A stretch of 64,000 nt of DNA from Desulfovibrio subterraneus (lineage in GTDB: Bacteria; Desulfobacterota; Desulfovibrionia; Desulfovibrionales; Desulfovibrionaceae): NCBI RefSeq assembly GCF_013340285.1, contig NZ_BLVO01000013.1, forward strand, positions 107,574-171,573, given 5' to 3'. Under the pieces are notes generated by a model that had not been told where the DNA came from, made no database searches, and saw only the letters and a list, made by a program, of their open reading frames with translations. Both the position numbers and the translations under genes were made by a program. Positions 1-7,898 of this stretch are shown piece after piece. Each line of letters begins with the position of its first letter. The stretch's first letter is position 1.

Positions 1-2
1 TT

Positions 3-581
3 CCTCCCACACCGCAGCGCATAGTGCTGGACATGCGCGAGGCCATGCCCGACGATGGCGTGCTGTCGCTGGATAACGGCATGTACAAGATCTGGTTTGC
101 GCGCAACTACAAGGCCTATCGCCCCAATTCGTTGCTGCTGGACAATGCGCTTGCCACAATGGGGGCAGGATTGCCTGCAGCCATAGCCGCCAAGCTGCTG
201 CATCCAGAACAGACGGTGGTGGCGCTGTGCGGCGACGGCGGGTTCATGATGAACTCGCAGGAGCTTGAAACGGCGTTGCGCCTTAGGCTTGATCTGGTTG
301 TTGTGGTGCTGCGCGACGATGGCTACGGCATGATCAAGTGGAAACAGGCAGGCATGGGCCTTGCCGTATACGGGCTGGATTTCGGCAACCCCGATTTCGT
401 GGCTTATGCGAAAAGTTATGGAGCGCGCGGGCACCGCATCACCCGTAACGGTGAATTGGGCAAAGTGCTGCGCGCGTGTTTTTCCGAGGGCGGCGTGCAT
501 GTGATAGAGCTGCCCGTGGATTATTCTGAGAACGAACGGGTGTTGCTGCAGGAACTGCGCAGCAAGACCTGTCTATTGTAG
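3..581 (+). CDS. acetolactate synthase-type ThDP enzyme, C-terminal part (partial)
   Basis: The frame is open at the left edge, so only the last ~190 residues are present. This part is the ThDP-binding C-terminal domain of the acetolactate synthase/pyruvate oxidase family: GDGGFMMNSQELETAL (from about base 231) is the Mg-ThDP loop, preceded by the MGAGLPAAIAAKL turn and followed by the DFGNPDFVAYAKSYGA block typical of catabolic acetolactate synthases. The family condenses two pyruvates to 2-acetolactate with loss of CO2 in the cytoplasm. A GTG at 24 could start an ORF but is internal; the upstream codons (..PPTPQRIVLD) fit the family. It ends 10 nt before an aldehyde dehydrogenase, so the two are likely co-transcribed, which leaves open a decarboxylase role that would make an aldehyde for the next enzyme. 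Substrate not settled. Confidence 0.8.
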   Translation, partial: PPTPQRIVLDMREAMPDDGVLSLDNGMYKIWFARNYKAYRPNSLLLDNALATMGAGLPAAIAAKLLHPEQTVVALCGDGGFMMNSQELETALRLRLDLVVVVLRDDGYGMIKWKQAGMGLAVYGLDFGNPDFVAYAKSYGARGHRITRNGELGKVLRACFSEGGVHVIELPVDYSENERVLLQELRSKTCLL

Positions 582-591
582 GAGGTTGGGC

Positions 592-1986
592 ATGTCCGGC
601 GTATTGCAGGTATTCAATCCGTATGACCGTGGTCTTTTCACCACCTTGGAAGCTGTGGACGAGGCCGAAGCCTTTGCCGCGCTTGACCGGGCCTATGCGC
701 TCTACAGGGACCGCTCGCGCCATATCCGGCCGCATGAGCGGATAGCCATATTGGAACGGGCTGCCGGACTCATGCGCGAACGCAGGGAAGAGCTGATCCA
801 CGAGGCCGTGATGGAAGGCGGCAAGCCATGGGCGGATTCCGTTGTGGAAGTGGACAGGGCCATCAACGGGTTTGCCGTGGCCGTGCAGGAGCTTGCAACG
901 GGGCATGGCGAAGAGGTGCCCATGACCTCCACGCCTGCTGCGGCGGGAAGGCTTGCCATGACCATGCGCGAACCGCGCGGGGTGGTCATGGCCATCAGCG
1001 CCTTCAACCATCCAGTGAATCTTCTCGTGCATCAGGTGGTGCCTGCCTTTGCAGCCGGATGTCCCGCTCTGGTGAAACCCGCATCGGCCACGCCGGTTTC
1101 TTGCCGCAACGTGGTACGCCTTCTTCATGAAGCCGGTGTGCCGGAAGAGTGGGTGCAGTTCCTGCCCTGCAGCGGTGCGGTGGCGGAAAAACTGGTGGCG
1201 GATGAGCGCGTGGCCTTTCTTTCCTTCATCGGCTCTGCCCGTGTGGGCTGGATGCTCCGTTCACGCCTTGCGCCGGGAGCCACCTGCGCGCTTGAACACG
1301 GCGGGGCGGCTCCGGTGATTGTTGATGCCACGGCGGATCTGGATGCCCATGTGCCTGCCTTGGTCAAGGGCGGCTTCTACCATGCCGGGCAGGTGTGCGT
1401 TTCGGTGCAGCGCATTTATGCGCATGCCTCCATTGCCGGTGAGCTGGCCCGCAAAATGGCTACAGCGGCAGAGCGTCTGGTGGTGGGCAATCCGCTCGAT
1501 CCGCGCACGGAAGTGGGGCCGCTCATCAACCCCGCAGAGGTGGAACGGGTGGAGGCATGGGTAAACGAGGCCCGTGAGGCCGGAGCGCAGGTGCTGTGCG
1601 GCGGTGAGCGTTTTTCTGATACCTGCTACAAGCCCACGGTGCTGTTCAATCCTTCGGACGATGTGCAGGTCTCGCAGCAGGAGGTTTTCGGCCCCGTGGT
1701 CTGCGTCTACAGCTACACGGACCGCGACGAGGCCATAGCCCGGGCCAATGCCTTGCCGTATGCGTTTCAGGCATCGGTTATTGCACAGGATATTGATGCC
1801 GCGCTCTATGCCGTGCGCAGGCTCGATGCCATGGCTGTGATGGTCAACGACCATACCGCTTTTCGTGTGGACTGGATGCCCTTCGGCGGATACCGCCGCT
1901 CCGGCATGGGTGTGGGCGGCATAGCCCATTCCATGCGTGAGATGAGCGTGGAAAAGCTGATGGTGATCAAGTCTCCGTCGTTGTAA
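592..1986 (+). CDS. NAD(P)-dependent aldehyde dehydrogenase
   Basis: A 464-residue aldehyde dehydrogenase superfamily enzyme oxidising an aldehyde to an acid with NAD(P). Key segments are the cofactor loop around SFIGSARVGW, the general base glutamate in LEHGG (usually LELGG) and the catalytic cysteine in GQVCVSVQR. The C-terminal FGGYRRSGMGVGGI oligomerisation motif is present. The ATG at 592 is chosen because AGGAGG at 580-585 lies 6 nt upstream; a TTG at 586 is less likely. The close spacing to the ThDP enzyme suggests one operon. The substrate is not evident; the sequence is of the broad lactaldehyde/glyceraldehyde-3-phosphate/semialdehyde type. A long inverted repeat follows at 2060-2120. 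Confidence 0.85.
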   Translation: MSGVLQVFNPYDRGLFTTLEAVDEAEAFAALDRAYALYRDRSRHIRPHERIAILERAAGLMRERREELIHEAVMEGGKPWADSVVEVDRAINGFAVAVQELATGHGEEVPMTSTPAAAGRLAMTMREPRGVVMAISAFNHPVNLLVHQVVPAFAAGCPALVKPASATPVSCRNVVRLLHEAGVPEEWVQFLPCSGAVAEKLVADERVAFLSFIGSARVGWMLRSRLAPGATCALEHGGAAPVIVDATADLDAHVPALVKGGFYHAGQVCVSVQRIYAHASIAGELARKMATAAERLVVGNPLDPRTEVGPLINPAEVERVEAWVNEAREAGAQVLCGGERFSDTCYKPTVLFNPSDDVQVSQQEVFGPVVCVYSYTDRDEAIARANALPYAFQASVIAQDIDAALYAVRRLDAMAVMVNDHTAFRVDWMPFGGYRRSGMGVGGIAHSMREMSVEKLMVIKSPSL

Positions 1987-2059
1987 CGGAGAAGAGTCCG
2001 CGCGATCTGCTGATGGAATCTCTGGTTCTGCCGGATTATTTTTCGTAGCACGTATACAG

Positions 2060-2124
2060 CCGCAGGCAATTCTCTGTGTCACGCCGCCTTCAAGGTCGTG
2101 GTTGGAGCAGTTGCCTGCGGATTT
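2060..2124 (+). terminator. long-loop inverted repeat after the aldehyde dehydrogenase
   Basis: CCGCAGGCAA at 2060-2069 pairs perfectly with TTGCCTGCGG at 2111-2120 and is followed by ATTTTG. The 41-nt loop is long for an intrinsic terminator. It lies between two convergent genes and may end the ThDP enzyme-aldehyde dehydrogenase transcript. Confidence 0.4.
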
Positions 2125-2150
2125 TGTATTGGTGAGGGGAAAAGGACGAT

Positions 2151-2657
2151 CTATTCCCCGATCAGGTCGTAGAAGTAGGAACGGTAGGCGAGATAGGCAG
2201 CATCGACGCGGGCAACGGCGGCCTGAAGAGGGGACGTGTCGGTGGTTCCTGCGGTACTGTGCGCTGTGGCTTCTTCCGTAGTGTGGTCTGTCTGGGCTGG
2301 CTCGTCGTTTTCGAGCATGTCGAGCACGTCGAGCAGATGCTCCAGCGCGGCGGCAAGCTCAAGGCTGGTGCTTCGTGCCACGGGGTTGTGCAGGCTGTTG
2401 GGGGCATCGCGAAAGTAGCTGATCATGGCCCACGCGCGCATGGTCATGCCGGAATCGAGCGAGCCAGCGTTAAGGCACTCATCCAGCAGGGTGCGCATGT
2501 CCTCGTCGTCGATGATCTCCGCAGCCTCGGTGAAGTGCTTTATGTCATACCAGTTCGGATCGGTCGGTGCTTCGCGGTCGCGCTCCTGCGCACTCTTCAC
2601 GACACCGTAGACCAGAAAAAGCATGCTGAACACGAGCAGCAGTATTGTCAGATGCAT
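2151..2657 (-). CDS. small membrane-anchored protein of unknown function
   Basis: A 168-residue protein with one N-terminal hydrophobic segment (MHLTILLLVFSMLFLVYGVV) and then a soluble, acidic, mostly helical region. The C-terminal third contains a Thr/Ala/Glu-rich linker, then a short aromatic tail (AYLAYRSYFYDLIGE). The ATG at 2657 is preferred over a TTG at 2678 because GGGAGG sits just upstream of it. The segment lacks a lipobox and looks like a signal anchor with the rest in one compartment. No family recognised. It is monocistronic, convergent with the aldehyde dehydrogenase and divergent from the AraC gene. Confidence 0.6.
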   Translation of the reverse strand: MHLTILLLVFSMLFLVYGVVKSAQERDREAPTDPNWYDIKHFTEAAEIIDDEDMRTLLDECLNAGSLDSGMTMRAWAMISYFRDAPNSLHNPVARSTSLELAAALEHLLDVLDMLENDEPAQTDHTTEEATAHSTAGTTDTSPLQAAVARVDAAYLAYRSYFYDLIGE

Positions 2658-2834
2658 GGCCTGCCTCCCATGCTGCAACTATTCGACAGTATTGTCTTAA
2701 TGTCAACTCCGGCCTGTGTGTTGTGCCTGCCTGTACATGATCTTTGCCTATGCACGCGGGCTGTCCGCGCGGGTGGCTGACCGTTGAAATTGACGCGGCA
2801 CGGTATGGCGGCTAGGTTGGTTCTCGTCTGTCTC

Positions 2835-2894
2835 GAAGTTAGTCCCGCAGTTAGTCCCGAAGTTAGTCGCGAAGTTTGTTCCGAAGTTGTTACC
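2835..2894 (+). repeat. 12-bp degenerate tandem repeat, five units
   Basis: Five consecutive 12-bp units starting GAAGTTAGTCCC, the last two degenerate. It lies in the leader of the AraC gene. The frame stays open through it, which creates a false N-terminal extension of that gene. Confidence 0.8.
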
Positions 2895-2957
2895 ATCCGG
2901 CAGAGCATCGTTTCCCTGTATGAGGGAATGAAAGCTCTGCCTGTCAGGAGTTTCCCC

Positions 2958-3842
2958 ATGACCTGTGCCACAGATTCCGCCACGGTGCGTTTCTGGCGTG
3001 ATGATGCGCTTGATGCGGTTGAGGTGCGCTATTCGCACTTCGACGGTTATCGCTTTCCTGCGCATGTGCACGACACATGGTCGGTGGGACTGGTGGACGA
3101 AGGGCATAGCGTCTTCAGGCTCAGCGGCCGTTCGCAGTCTGTGCGCGGCGGGCAGATTGCCATTATTCCCCCCGGCATGGTGCACGACTGCAACCCCAGA
3201 GAGGGAGCATGGACCTACCGCATGTTCTATGTGCAGGATTCGCTTATGCGCTCCCTTGCCCGAGACCTGTCCGGCGGATGCCATGATGCGGCGGGAAGCG
3301 GCGGTGATGTGGCGGCTTTTGATTCGCTGGTCATAGACGATGACGAGGTTTTTGCCGCACTTTCCGGCTTTCAGCGGCTGATGGAGCAGGGGGCTGATGC
3401 GGCCGATACGGTTGATGCCCCTGATGCGCCTGATGTGCTGGATAAGCGATCTGCCATGACGGAGGCTTTCTCGTTGCTGCTGTCGCGGCATGGTTCCGTG
3501 CGGGATGAGCTGCCGCCTGCCGGTTCTGAACGTGCTGCCGTGCGCCGTATCCGTGAGTATCTTGCGGACAATCTGGCGGAAAAGGTCACGCTTGAACAGC
3601 TTGCAGCCGTCAGCGGCCTGAGTGCCTGCCATCTGCTGCGGGTGTTCCGCCATGAAACCGGCCTTACGCCGCACCAGTGGCAGACCCAGCTGCGGGTGAA
3701 CCATGCAAAGCACCTGCTTGCAAACGGAGATCCCATAGCCGATGTGGCCTTTGCCGCAGGCTTTACCGATCAGAGCCATTTTACCCGCACATTCAGGACC
3801 GTCACCGGAGCGACTCCCCGCCTGTATCGCATGGCCGGCTAG
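2958..3842 (+). CDS. AraC family transcriptional regulator
   Basis: A 294-residue regulator. The N-terminal ~150 residues form an AraC-type cupin (FPAHVHDTWSVGLVDEG, then IIPPGMVHDC) that would bind a small effector. The C-terminal ~100 residues carry two helix-turn-helix motifs (EQLAAVSGLSACHLLRVF and IADVAFAAGFTDQSHFTRTF). The ATG at 2958 has CAGGAG 7 nt upstream; the open frame continues back to 2784 only because the 12-bp tandem repeat keeps it open, so the longer start is rejected. A Asp/Ala-rich linker (ADTVDAPDAPDVLDK) joins the domains. The target is unknown; this subgroup often controls amino-acid exporters or a neighbouring enzyme. Confidence 0.85.
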   Translation: MTCATDSATVRFWRDDALDAVEVRYSHFDGYRFPAHVHDTWSVGLVDEGHSVFRLSGRSQSVRGGQIAIIPPGMVHDCNPREGAWTYRMFYVQDSLMRSLARDLSGGCHDAAGSGGDVAAFDSLVIDDDEVFAALSGFQRLMEQGADAADTVDAPDAPDVLDKRSAMTEAFSLLLSRHGSVRDELPPAGSERAAVRRIREYLADNLAEKVTLEQLAAVSGLSACHLLRVFRHETGLTPHQWQTQLRVNHAKHLLANGDPIADVAFAAGFTDQSHFTRTFRTVTGATPRLYRMAG

Positions 3843-3897
3843 CTGCCGGACGACTTCCGCATTCGTTGCCGTGGCCGTTTACGCTGCCGCAGCCGTC

Positions 3898-4014
3898 TCG
3901 TATCCGTCATACTATCTGGCATAGTATCCGTGATCGTATCTGGCAAGTATCTGGCATCGTATCCGGCGTCGTATCCGCTGTCGCATCCGTCGTATCGGGT
4001 GCAGTATCGGCTGT
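3898..4014 (+). repeat. degenerate short tandem repeat (TATCTGGCA / CGTATCCG words)
   Basis: About 115 bp built from alternating TATCTGGCA and CGTATCCG-like words with a loose ~12-bp period. It fills most of the gap between the AraC gene and the convergent VOC gene. No ORF or hairpin terminator was seen in the remainder of 3843-4098. Confidence 0.6.
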
Positions 4015-4098
4015 CGGACCCTTTGCCCTACCAGATCTCCAAGCATTGTCATCCCGACTCGGTCTTCCGGATTGTCATTCAGGTATTTTGCTGGTTCG

Positions 4099-4764
4099 CT
4101 ACCAGTGGAATATGAGGGGCAGGTGCGGTCTGAAGTCGCGCGACATGCCCCGTGTTGCACCATCGAAATACAGTTCCAGCAGATGTCCGGCTCCGGATGT
4201 AATCTCCAGTGTTCCTTGCGATGCCACATGGCCTGCGGTGCGTGAAAGCGGGGCAGATGTTGCGGCTGTAACGCGCGCCATCGTCACTTCTTTCAAGCCG
4301 TGGGCGTGGTCGAGCGGTTCTCCGGTGGCGGAGTTGTCCCTGCGGGTAATGAAGTCGAGATAGACGTAGTTAGGCTCTTGCGTGCCGTTATCCGTGGCCA
4401 CCTGCATGCCCAGCGGGGCGGGTAGGTAGGCGGGAAGGTACATGGCGTGCTCGGGCAGAGGGGCATTGTCGCGGGCGTTTTCCGGCAGTTCGGGACGAAA
4501 TATCAGCCCGAAGGGTGAGCCGCCCTGCGGCAAGGCATCAAATCGCTCCTTCAAGCGGATGGGGCTGCCTTCCAGCGCTGCAAGCTCCTGCGTATCCGCT
4601 ATCCACAGCAGTTCCAGCATGAAGTTATGGAAGAAGAAGCGTCGGTTGGCGGTTCCCTGTCCGGGGTGGACGTTGGAAGAACCTTCCTGCAGTCCGAACT
4701 GGACGAGGCAGTCTCCCTCCGGAGCCTTCGGGCTTGTGCATATGTATATGTGGTCAAGTTCCAT
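4099..4764 (-). CDS. glyoxalase/VOC-like domain protein
   Basis: A 221-residue protein. MELDHIYICT at the start and later TRRDNSATGEPLDHAHGLKEV and LLELYFDG segments match the vicinal oxygen chelate (glyoxalase-like) fold, where a His near the N-terminus and Glu in the final strand bind a metal. The N-terminal PEGDCLVQFGLQEGSSNVHPGQGT segment resembles uncharacterised glyoxalase-like proteins of about 200 residues. The reaction is unknown. The ATG at 4764 is chosen because the frame upstream consists of a repeat-encoded Cys/Leu/Ser stretch (SGLSCLSCLSG); no strong ribosome site precedes it, so the start is moderately certain. Confidence 0.7.
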   Translation of the reverse strand: MELDHIYICTSPKAPEGDCLVQFGLQEGSSNVHPGQGTANRRFFFHNFMLELLWIADTQELAALEGSPIRLKERFDALPQGGSPFGLIFRPELPENARDNAPLPEHAMYLPAYLPAPLGMQVATDNGTQEPNYVYLDFITRRDNSATGEPLDHAHGLKEVTMARVTAATSAPLSRTAGHVASQGTLEITSGAGHLLELYFDGATRGMSRDFRPHLPLIFHW

Positions 4765-4842
4765 GGTCGGTGTTCCGGTGTGTGTAATGCCGTTTGCGGC
4801 GTGTATGTCAGGTCGCCATTCAGGTGAGTCTACGTCCGGTTT

Positions 4843-4879
4843 GCCAGATAGGCATGACAGGCATGACAGGCCAGATAGA
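4843..4879 (+). repeat. short repeat, CCAGATAG / GCATGACAG words
   Basis: CCAGATAG occurs at both ends of two GCATGACAG copies. It lies in the divergent region between the VOC gene and the DUF2000 gene (4765-5081). The CCAGATA word also appears in the arrays at 3898-4014 (as TATCTGG) and 26421-26498. Confidence 0.5.
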
Positions 4880-5081
4880 CGTGGCGGCGTGACGGCGGGG
4901 CAGGCAATAGCCACATATCCAACGCATTCTATTATGCCGGTATAGCGTAACTTTTATTGCAATGTCTTTCGGGCTACTCCCTTGTCCGCAAGAAGTAAAG
5001 CCGCTGCGTATCGCAATATTGTACCATACCTTGCCCAGAGCATGGCGTAGGGTGCCTTCTTCAAACCACAGGAGGCATACT

Positions 5082-5498
5082 ATGACCGTGAACAAGGATT
5101 CCAAGTGCGTATTCGTGATTGATGAGAACCTGCCCAAGGGGCTTGCAGCCAACACGGCTGCGGTGCTGGCAACGGCGGTGACCGTGAAGGTGGGTGGCAT
5201 GGTGGGAACGGATGTGACAGATGGCGGCGGCTTCTGCCATCCCGCCATCACGCAGGTGCCCATTCCCATTCTCAAGGCCTCTGCAGACGAGCTGGCAACG
5301 CTGCACGCCGTGGCGCGGGCAGATGACGCTCTGCTTGTGGCGGGATTTTCAGACATTGCCCAGCGCTCGCGCAGCTATGATGAATATGCGACCAGCATGG
5401 CCGCGCTGGAACCGGAAGGCATGCGTTTTCTGGGCGTAGCCCTGTTCGGCAGGCGCAAGCGGGTGGCATCGCTTACCGGCATGTTCGGGCTCATGTGA
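5082..5498 (+). CDS. DUF2000 family protein
   Basis: A 138-residue protein of the DUF2000 family, whose fold is related to bacterial peptidyl-tRNA hydrolase 2. The signature start KCVFVIDENLPKGLAANTAAVLA is intact, as is the later IPILKASADEL segment. The family has no established activity in bacteria. The ATG at 5082 is preceded by AGGAGG at 5070-5075. It is a single-gene unit; a short GGGGA/TCCCC stem follows the stop. Confidence 0.75.
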   Translation: MTVNKDSKCVFVIDENLPKGLAANTAAVLATAVTVKVGGMVGTDVTDGGGFCHPAITQVPIPILKASADELATLHAVARADDALLVAGFSDIAQRSRSYDEYATSMAALEPEGMRFLGVALFGRRKRVASLTGMFGLM

Positions 5499-5548
5499 GG
5501 GGAAGAGGAATACTCCCCGGCATAGCGGAACAGACTGTAACAACATAT

Positions 5549-5636
5549 AGTTCTTGTCCTGATCGGCATTAGCGATTAGGCAAGAACTTCTTTCTCAATC
5601 ACACCGCCTGCCGCGCCTGCGGCAGGATTCATTTTT
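5549..5636 (+). promoter_or_regulatory. two-hairpin leader of the EamA gene
   Basis: AGTTCTTG at 5549-5556 pairs with CAAGAACT at 5581-5588. A second stem, CCTGCCGC (5607-5614) with GCGGCAGG (5619-5626) around a 4-nt loop, is followed by ATTCATTTTT, just before the ribosome site. The layout (first stem, then terminator-like stem) is that of an attenuator or riboswitch leader. No known ligand class was recognised. Confidence 0.4.
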
Positions 5637-5650
5637 CGGAAGGGTGCAGC

Positions 5651-6568
5651 ATGGTTTCCCGTAATTCGCCTGCGTTCCTGCCCACTATGGCCCTGCTGGC
5701 CGCGGTGGGGCTGTGGTCCAGTTCCTTTGTGGGCATGAAGATCGCCCTGCGCGAGGTTGCCCCGCTCACCATCATCTGGATGCGCCTTGTCTGCGCCTCC
5801 ATCGTGGTGTTGCCCATGCTGCGGCGGGGCATGGGGGCCAACCGCAAACCAGGTGACTGGAAATGGCTGCTTGTGGTGGCCCTGTTCCAGCCCTGCCTGT
5901 ACTTCACCCTTGAAAGTTACGCCCTGCAATATACCTCCGCTTCCGAGGCGGGTACCATTTCCGCCACCATGCCGTTGATGGTGGCTGCTCTTGCCGCGCT
6001 GTTTCTGGGTGAAAAGGCTTCCGTGACCATGCTTGCGGGGCTGTTGCTCTCCTGCGGCGGGGTGGCATGGTTGACCCTTGCGGGAACCCCTTCGCCGGAC
6101 GGCCCCAATCCCGCCCTTGGCAACGCGCTGGAATGCGGTGCCATGGTGGCTGCGGCGGGCTATACCCTTGCCCTGCGCAAGCTGGAAGGGCGATACGGCC
6201 CGTGGGCGCTCACAGGGTTGCAGAGCCTTGCGGGCTTTTTCTGGTTCCTTCCCGGTGCGCTTTTTTCCGGCTTTCCCGATTTCACGGATATTGCCGCCAT
6301 CTGGCCCAGCATGCTGGCCGTGGTGTATATGGGCGTGTTTGTCTCGCTATGTGCTTTCTGGTGCTACAATTATGCGCTGGCATACCTTCCTGCGGGGCGG
6401 GCTTCTGCCTTTATTAACATGATTCCGGTGCTTTGCCTTATTCTGGGATGGGCTGTTCTTGATGAACGGCTGAATGCCCTGCAATACGCCGCCTGCGTGG
6501 TTGTGCTTGCCGGGGTGTGTCTCAGTCAGGAGCTTGCGCCTTGGAAAAGGGGCATGCAAAAGGCCTGA
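5651..6568 (+). CDS. EamA/DMT family transporter
   Basis: A 305-residue inner-membrane protein with about ten hydrophobic segments in two EamA repeats (first about residues 10-140, second about 155-295), the organisation of drug/metabolite exporters such as RhtA and YdcZ-type proteins. WSSSFVGMKIALREVAPLTI and the LGEKASVTMLAGLLLSCGGV segment mark repeat one, and LDERLNALQYAACVVVLAGV repeat two. It would export or import a small metabolite, often an amino acid or nucleoside, by exchange for protons. The ATG at 5651 follows GGAAGGG. A structured leader lies just upstream. Confidence 0.85.
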   Translation: MVSRNSPAFLPTMALLAAVGLWSSSFVGMKIALREVAPLTIIWMRLVCASIVVLPMLRRGMGANRKPGDWKWLLVVALFQPCLYFTLESYALQYTSASEAGTISATMPLMVAALAALFLGEKASVTMLAGLLLSCGGVAWLTLAGTPSPDGPNPALGNALECGAMVAAAGYTLALRKLEGRYGPWALTGLQSLAGFFWFLPGALFSGFPDFTDIAAIWPSMLAVVYMGVFVSLCAFWCYNYALAYLPAGRASAFINMIPVLCLILGWAVLDERLNALQYAACVVVLAGVCLSQELAPWKRGMQKA

Positions 6569-6707
6569 TCGGCCTGAAAGCCGCAGGCAGCAATGTGTCG
6601 GCGGACTGGCAATATTTGTGACGGGATACAATAAAGATCAATGTGTCTTAGCTGCGGTATGTAAGGTTACACCCGTTCCGTAATCCATTGTCTTGCTTGT
6701 GATTGGG

Positions 6708-6742
6708 TGAATAATCGGGTATTCATTGAGTGATTAATGAAT
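6708..6742 (+). promoter_or_regulatory. overlapping inverted repeats, candidate operator
   Basis: TGAATA (6708-6713) pairs with TATTCA (6720-6725). ATTCATT (6721-6727) pairs with AATGAAT (6736-6742). The A+T-rich context with a TATCAT-like -10 at about 6750 suggests an operator over the promoter of the hdr-flx operon. Regulator unknown. Confidence 0.4.
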
Positions 6743-6855
6743 AAAATTCGTATCATACCGTAGTCGTTAATTTTGAGCTTCCCCCTAGGGGGAAGGACTT
6801 GTCCTGCCTTGCAAATCCCTGTAAGCGCACTCGAAGAGTATTGATGTTGCGCTCG

Positions 6856-6882
6856 CAAGGATGGATGTGGCATCCTTGTTTT
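6856..6882 (+). terminator. small hairpin with TTTT
   Basis: CAAGGATG (6856-6863), a 7-nt loop and CATCCTTG (6871-6878) followed by TTTT. It is a weak terminator or attenuator between the putative promoter and hdrC. Confidence 0.4.
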
Positions 6883-6919
6883 GCTCTTCTGCCGTAGATG
6901 AAAACAGTGCCGCTTTATG

Positions 6920-7205
6920 CGTGCATTGCCCGGAGGAGCAAGCCGGGCGCAGGATAGCGAGACCGATAGACATGAAACCAGAACCATGCCGGATGTAGCC
7001 GAACAACTTTGTCGCCCGCAGTGTTCCGCAGGGAACATGCCTTCAGCCCGCACGGCGTTTTTGCCTGCGGGGTGCGCTTGCTCGCGGGACGACGAGTGGG
7101 TTTTGCCGCCGGTTGCCGGTTTTGGTTGTCTGATCCCTCCTTCCACACTGGCCGGATTGGCCAGCGTCGCTCCACCCTGATTCTGAAGGGTGCGACACCG
7201 GGTTA
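6920..7205 (+). ncRNA. candidate structured leader RNA upstream of hdrC
   Basis: Successive stems are visible on the + strand: GCCCGG/CCGGGC near 6929-6950, TGTTCC-GCAG-GGAACA near 7023-7038, CTGGCC-GGATT-GGCCAG near 7148-7164 and CACCCT/AGGGTG near 7175-7193. The longest ORFs here have no plausible start site or composition. RNase P, tmRNA, SRP RNA and cobalamin signatures were looked for and not found. Confidence 0.35.
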
Positions 7206-7313
7206 GTGCCGCTTTTCGTACCTAACCGTTCCCCATTGTCATTATCGACGGCCGCCAGCCTGTCTGGTTTTGTGCGGTTTGTGTATTCAACCGGATTACA
7301 TCAGGGAAAAAGC

Positions 7314-7898
7314 ATGAAAACAATCTCTCTGCAGAAGCCGGACTCCCAGTTCATACGGGAAGTCAGGGAGCGCAGCGGGCAGGAGCCGAGCCACTGTTAT
7401 CAGTGCGGCAACTGTACCGCCGGTTGCCCCTACAACTTCGCATATGACATTCCGGTGAGCAGGATCATGCGTCTTCTGCAACTCGGAAGACGTGAGGAAG
7501 TACTGCAAAGCAAGTCGTTGTGGCTGTGTGCCACCTGTCAGTCCTGCACCACCCGTTGCCCCAACCAGATCGATGTTGCCCGCGTCATGGACGTGTTGCG
7601 CCACATGGCGCGTGAGGCCGGTTACGCCACCGAGCGTAATGTGAAGGCTTTCGGCGATGCGTTTCTGGAGTCCGTGGAAAAGCACGGCCGCGTGTACGAG
7701 GTGGGTATTCTTGCCAGCTATGTGCTGAAGACCGGACGGTTCTGGACCGATGTGGAGCTTGCTCCCGCCATGCTGCCCAAGGGCAAGCTCGGTCTGCGGC
7801 CCCACACCATTCAGGGGGCGGAGCATATCGCCCGCATCTTCCGTCGTTACCGCGGCGAACCTGAACCCGCTGAGAAAAACGGAGGCGAGAAGAAATGA
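7314..7898 (+). CDS. hdrC: heterodisulfide reductase subunit C-like Fe-S protein
   Basis: A 194-residue iron-sulfur protein with two [4Fe-4S] motifs, CYQCGNCTAGCP near residue 28 and CATCQSCTTRCP near residue 68, as in HdrC. It would carry electrons between HdrA and HdrB in the cytoplasmic Flx-Hdr complex. The ATG at 7314 (MKTISLQKPD) is chosen as the first residue of the conserved part; AGGGA lies about 8 nt upstream. It is the first gene of a tightly packed eight-gene operon and overlaps hdrB by ATGA. Confidence 0.9.
   Translation: MKTISLQKPDSQFIREVRERSGQEPSHCYQCGNCTAGCPYNFAYDIPVSRIMRLLQLGRREEVLQSKSLWLCATCQSCTTRCPNQIDVARVMDVLRHMAREAGYATERNVKAFGDAFLESVEKHGRVYEVGILASYVLKTGRFWTDVELAPAMLPKGKLGLRPHTIQGAEHIARIFRRYRGEPEPAEKNGGEKK

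Larger units (their letters stand above)
6569..7313 (+). other. long leader/intergenic region ahead of hdrC
   Basis: About 745 bp with no convincing protein gene. From left to right it holds an A+T-rich promoter-like stretch (6690-6760) with overlapping inverted repeats, a small terminator-like hairpin (6856-6882) and a G+C-rich segment (6920-7205) with at least four short stems. These are listed separately. Confidence 0.6.

Noticed and set aside
2784-2957. N-terminal extension of the AraC regulator
   Set aside because: It is kept open by the 12-bp repeat; the ATG at 2958 has a ribosome site and fits the family.
6612-6630. Rex operator (TTTGTGACGGGATACAATA)
   Set aside because: Only the left half-site fits; the right half is poor and the inverted repeats at 6708-6742 are the better candidate.
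6920-7205. RNase P RNA, tmRNA or SRP RNA
   Set aside because: None of the invariant sequences of these RNAs is present on either strand.
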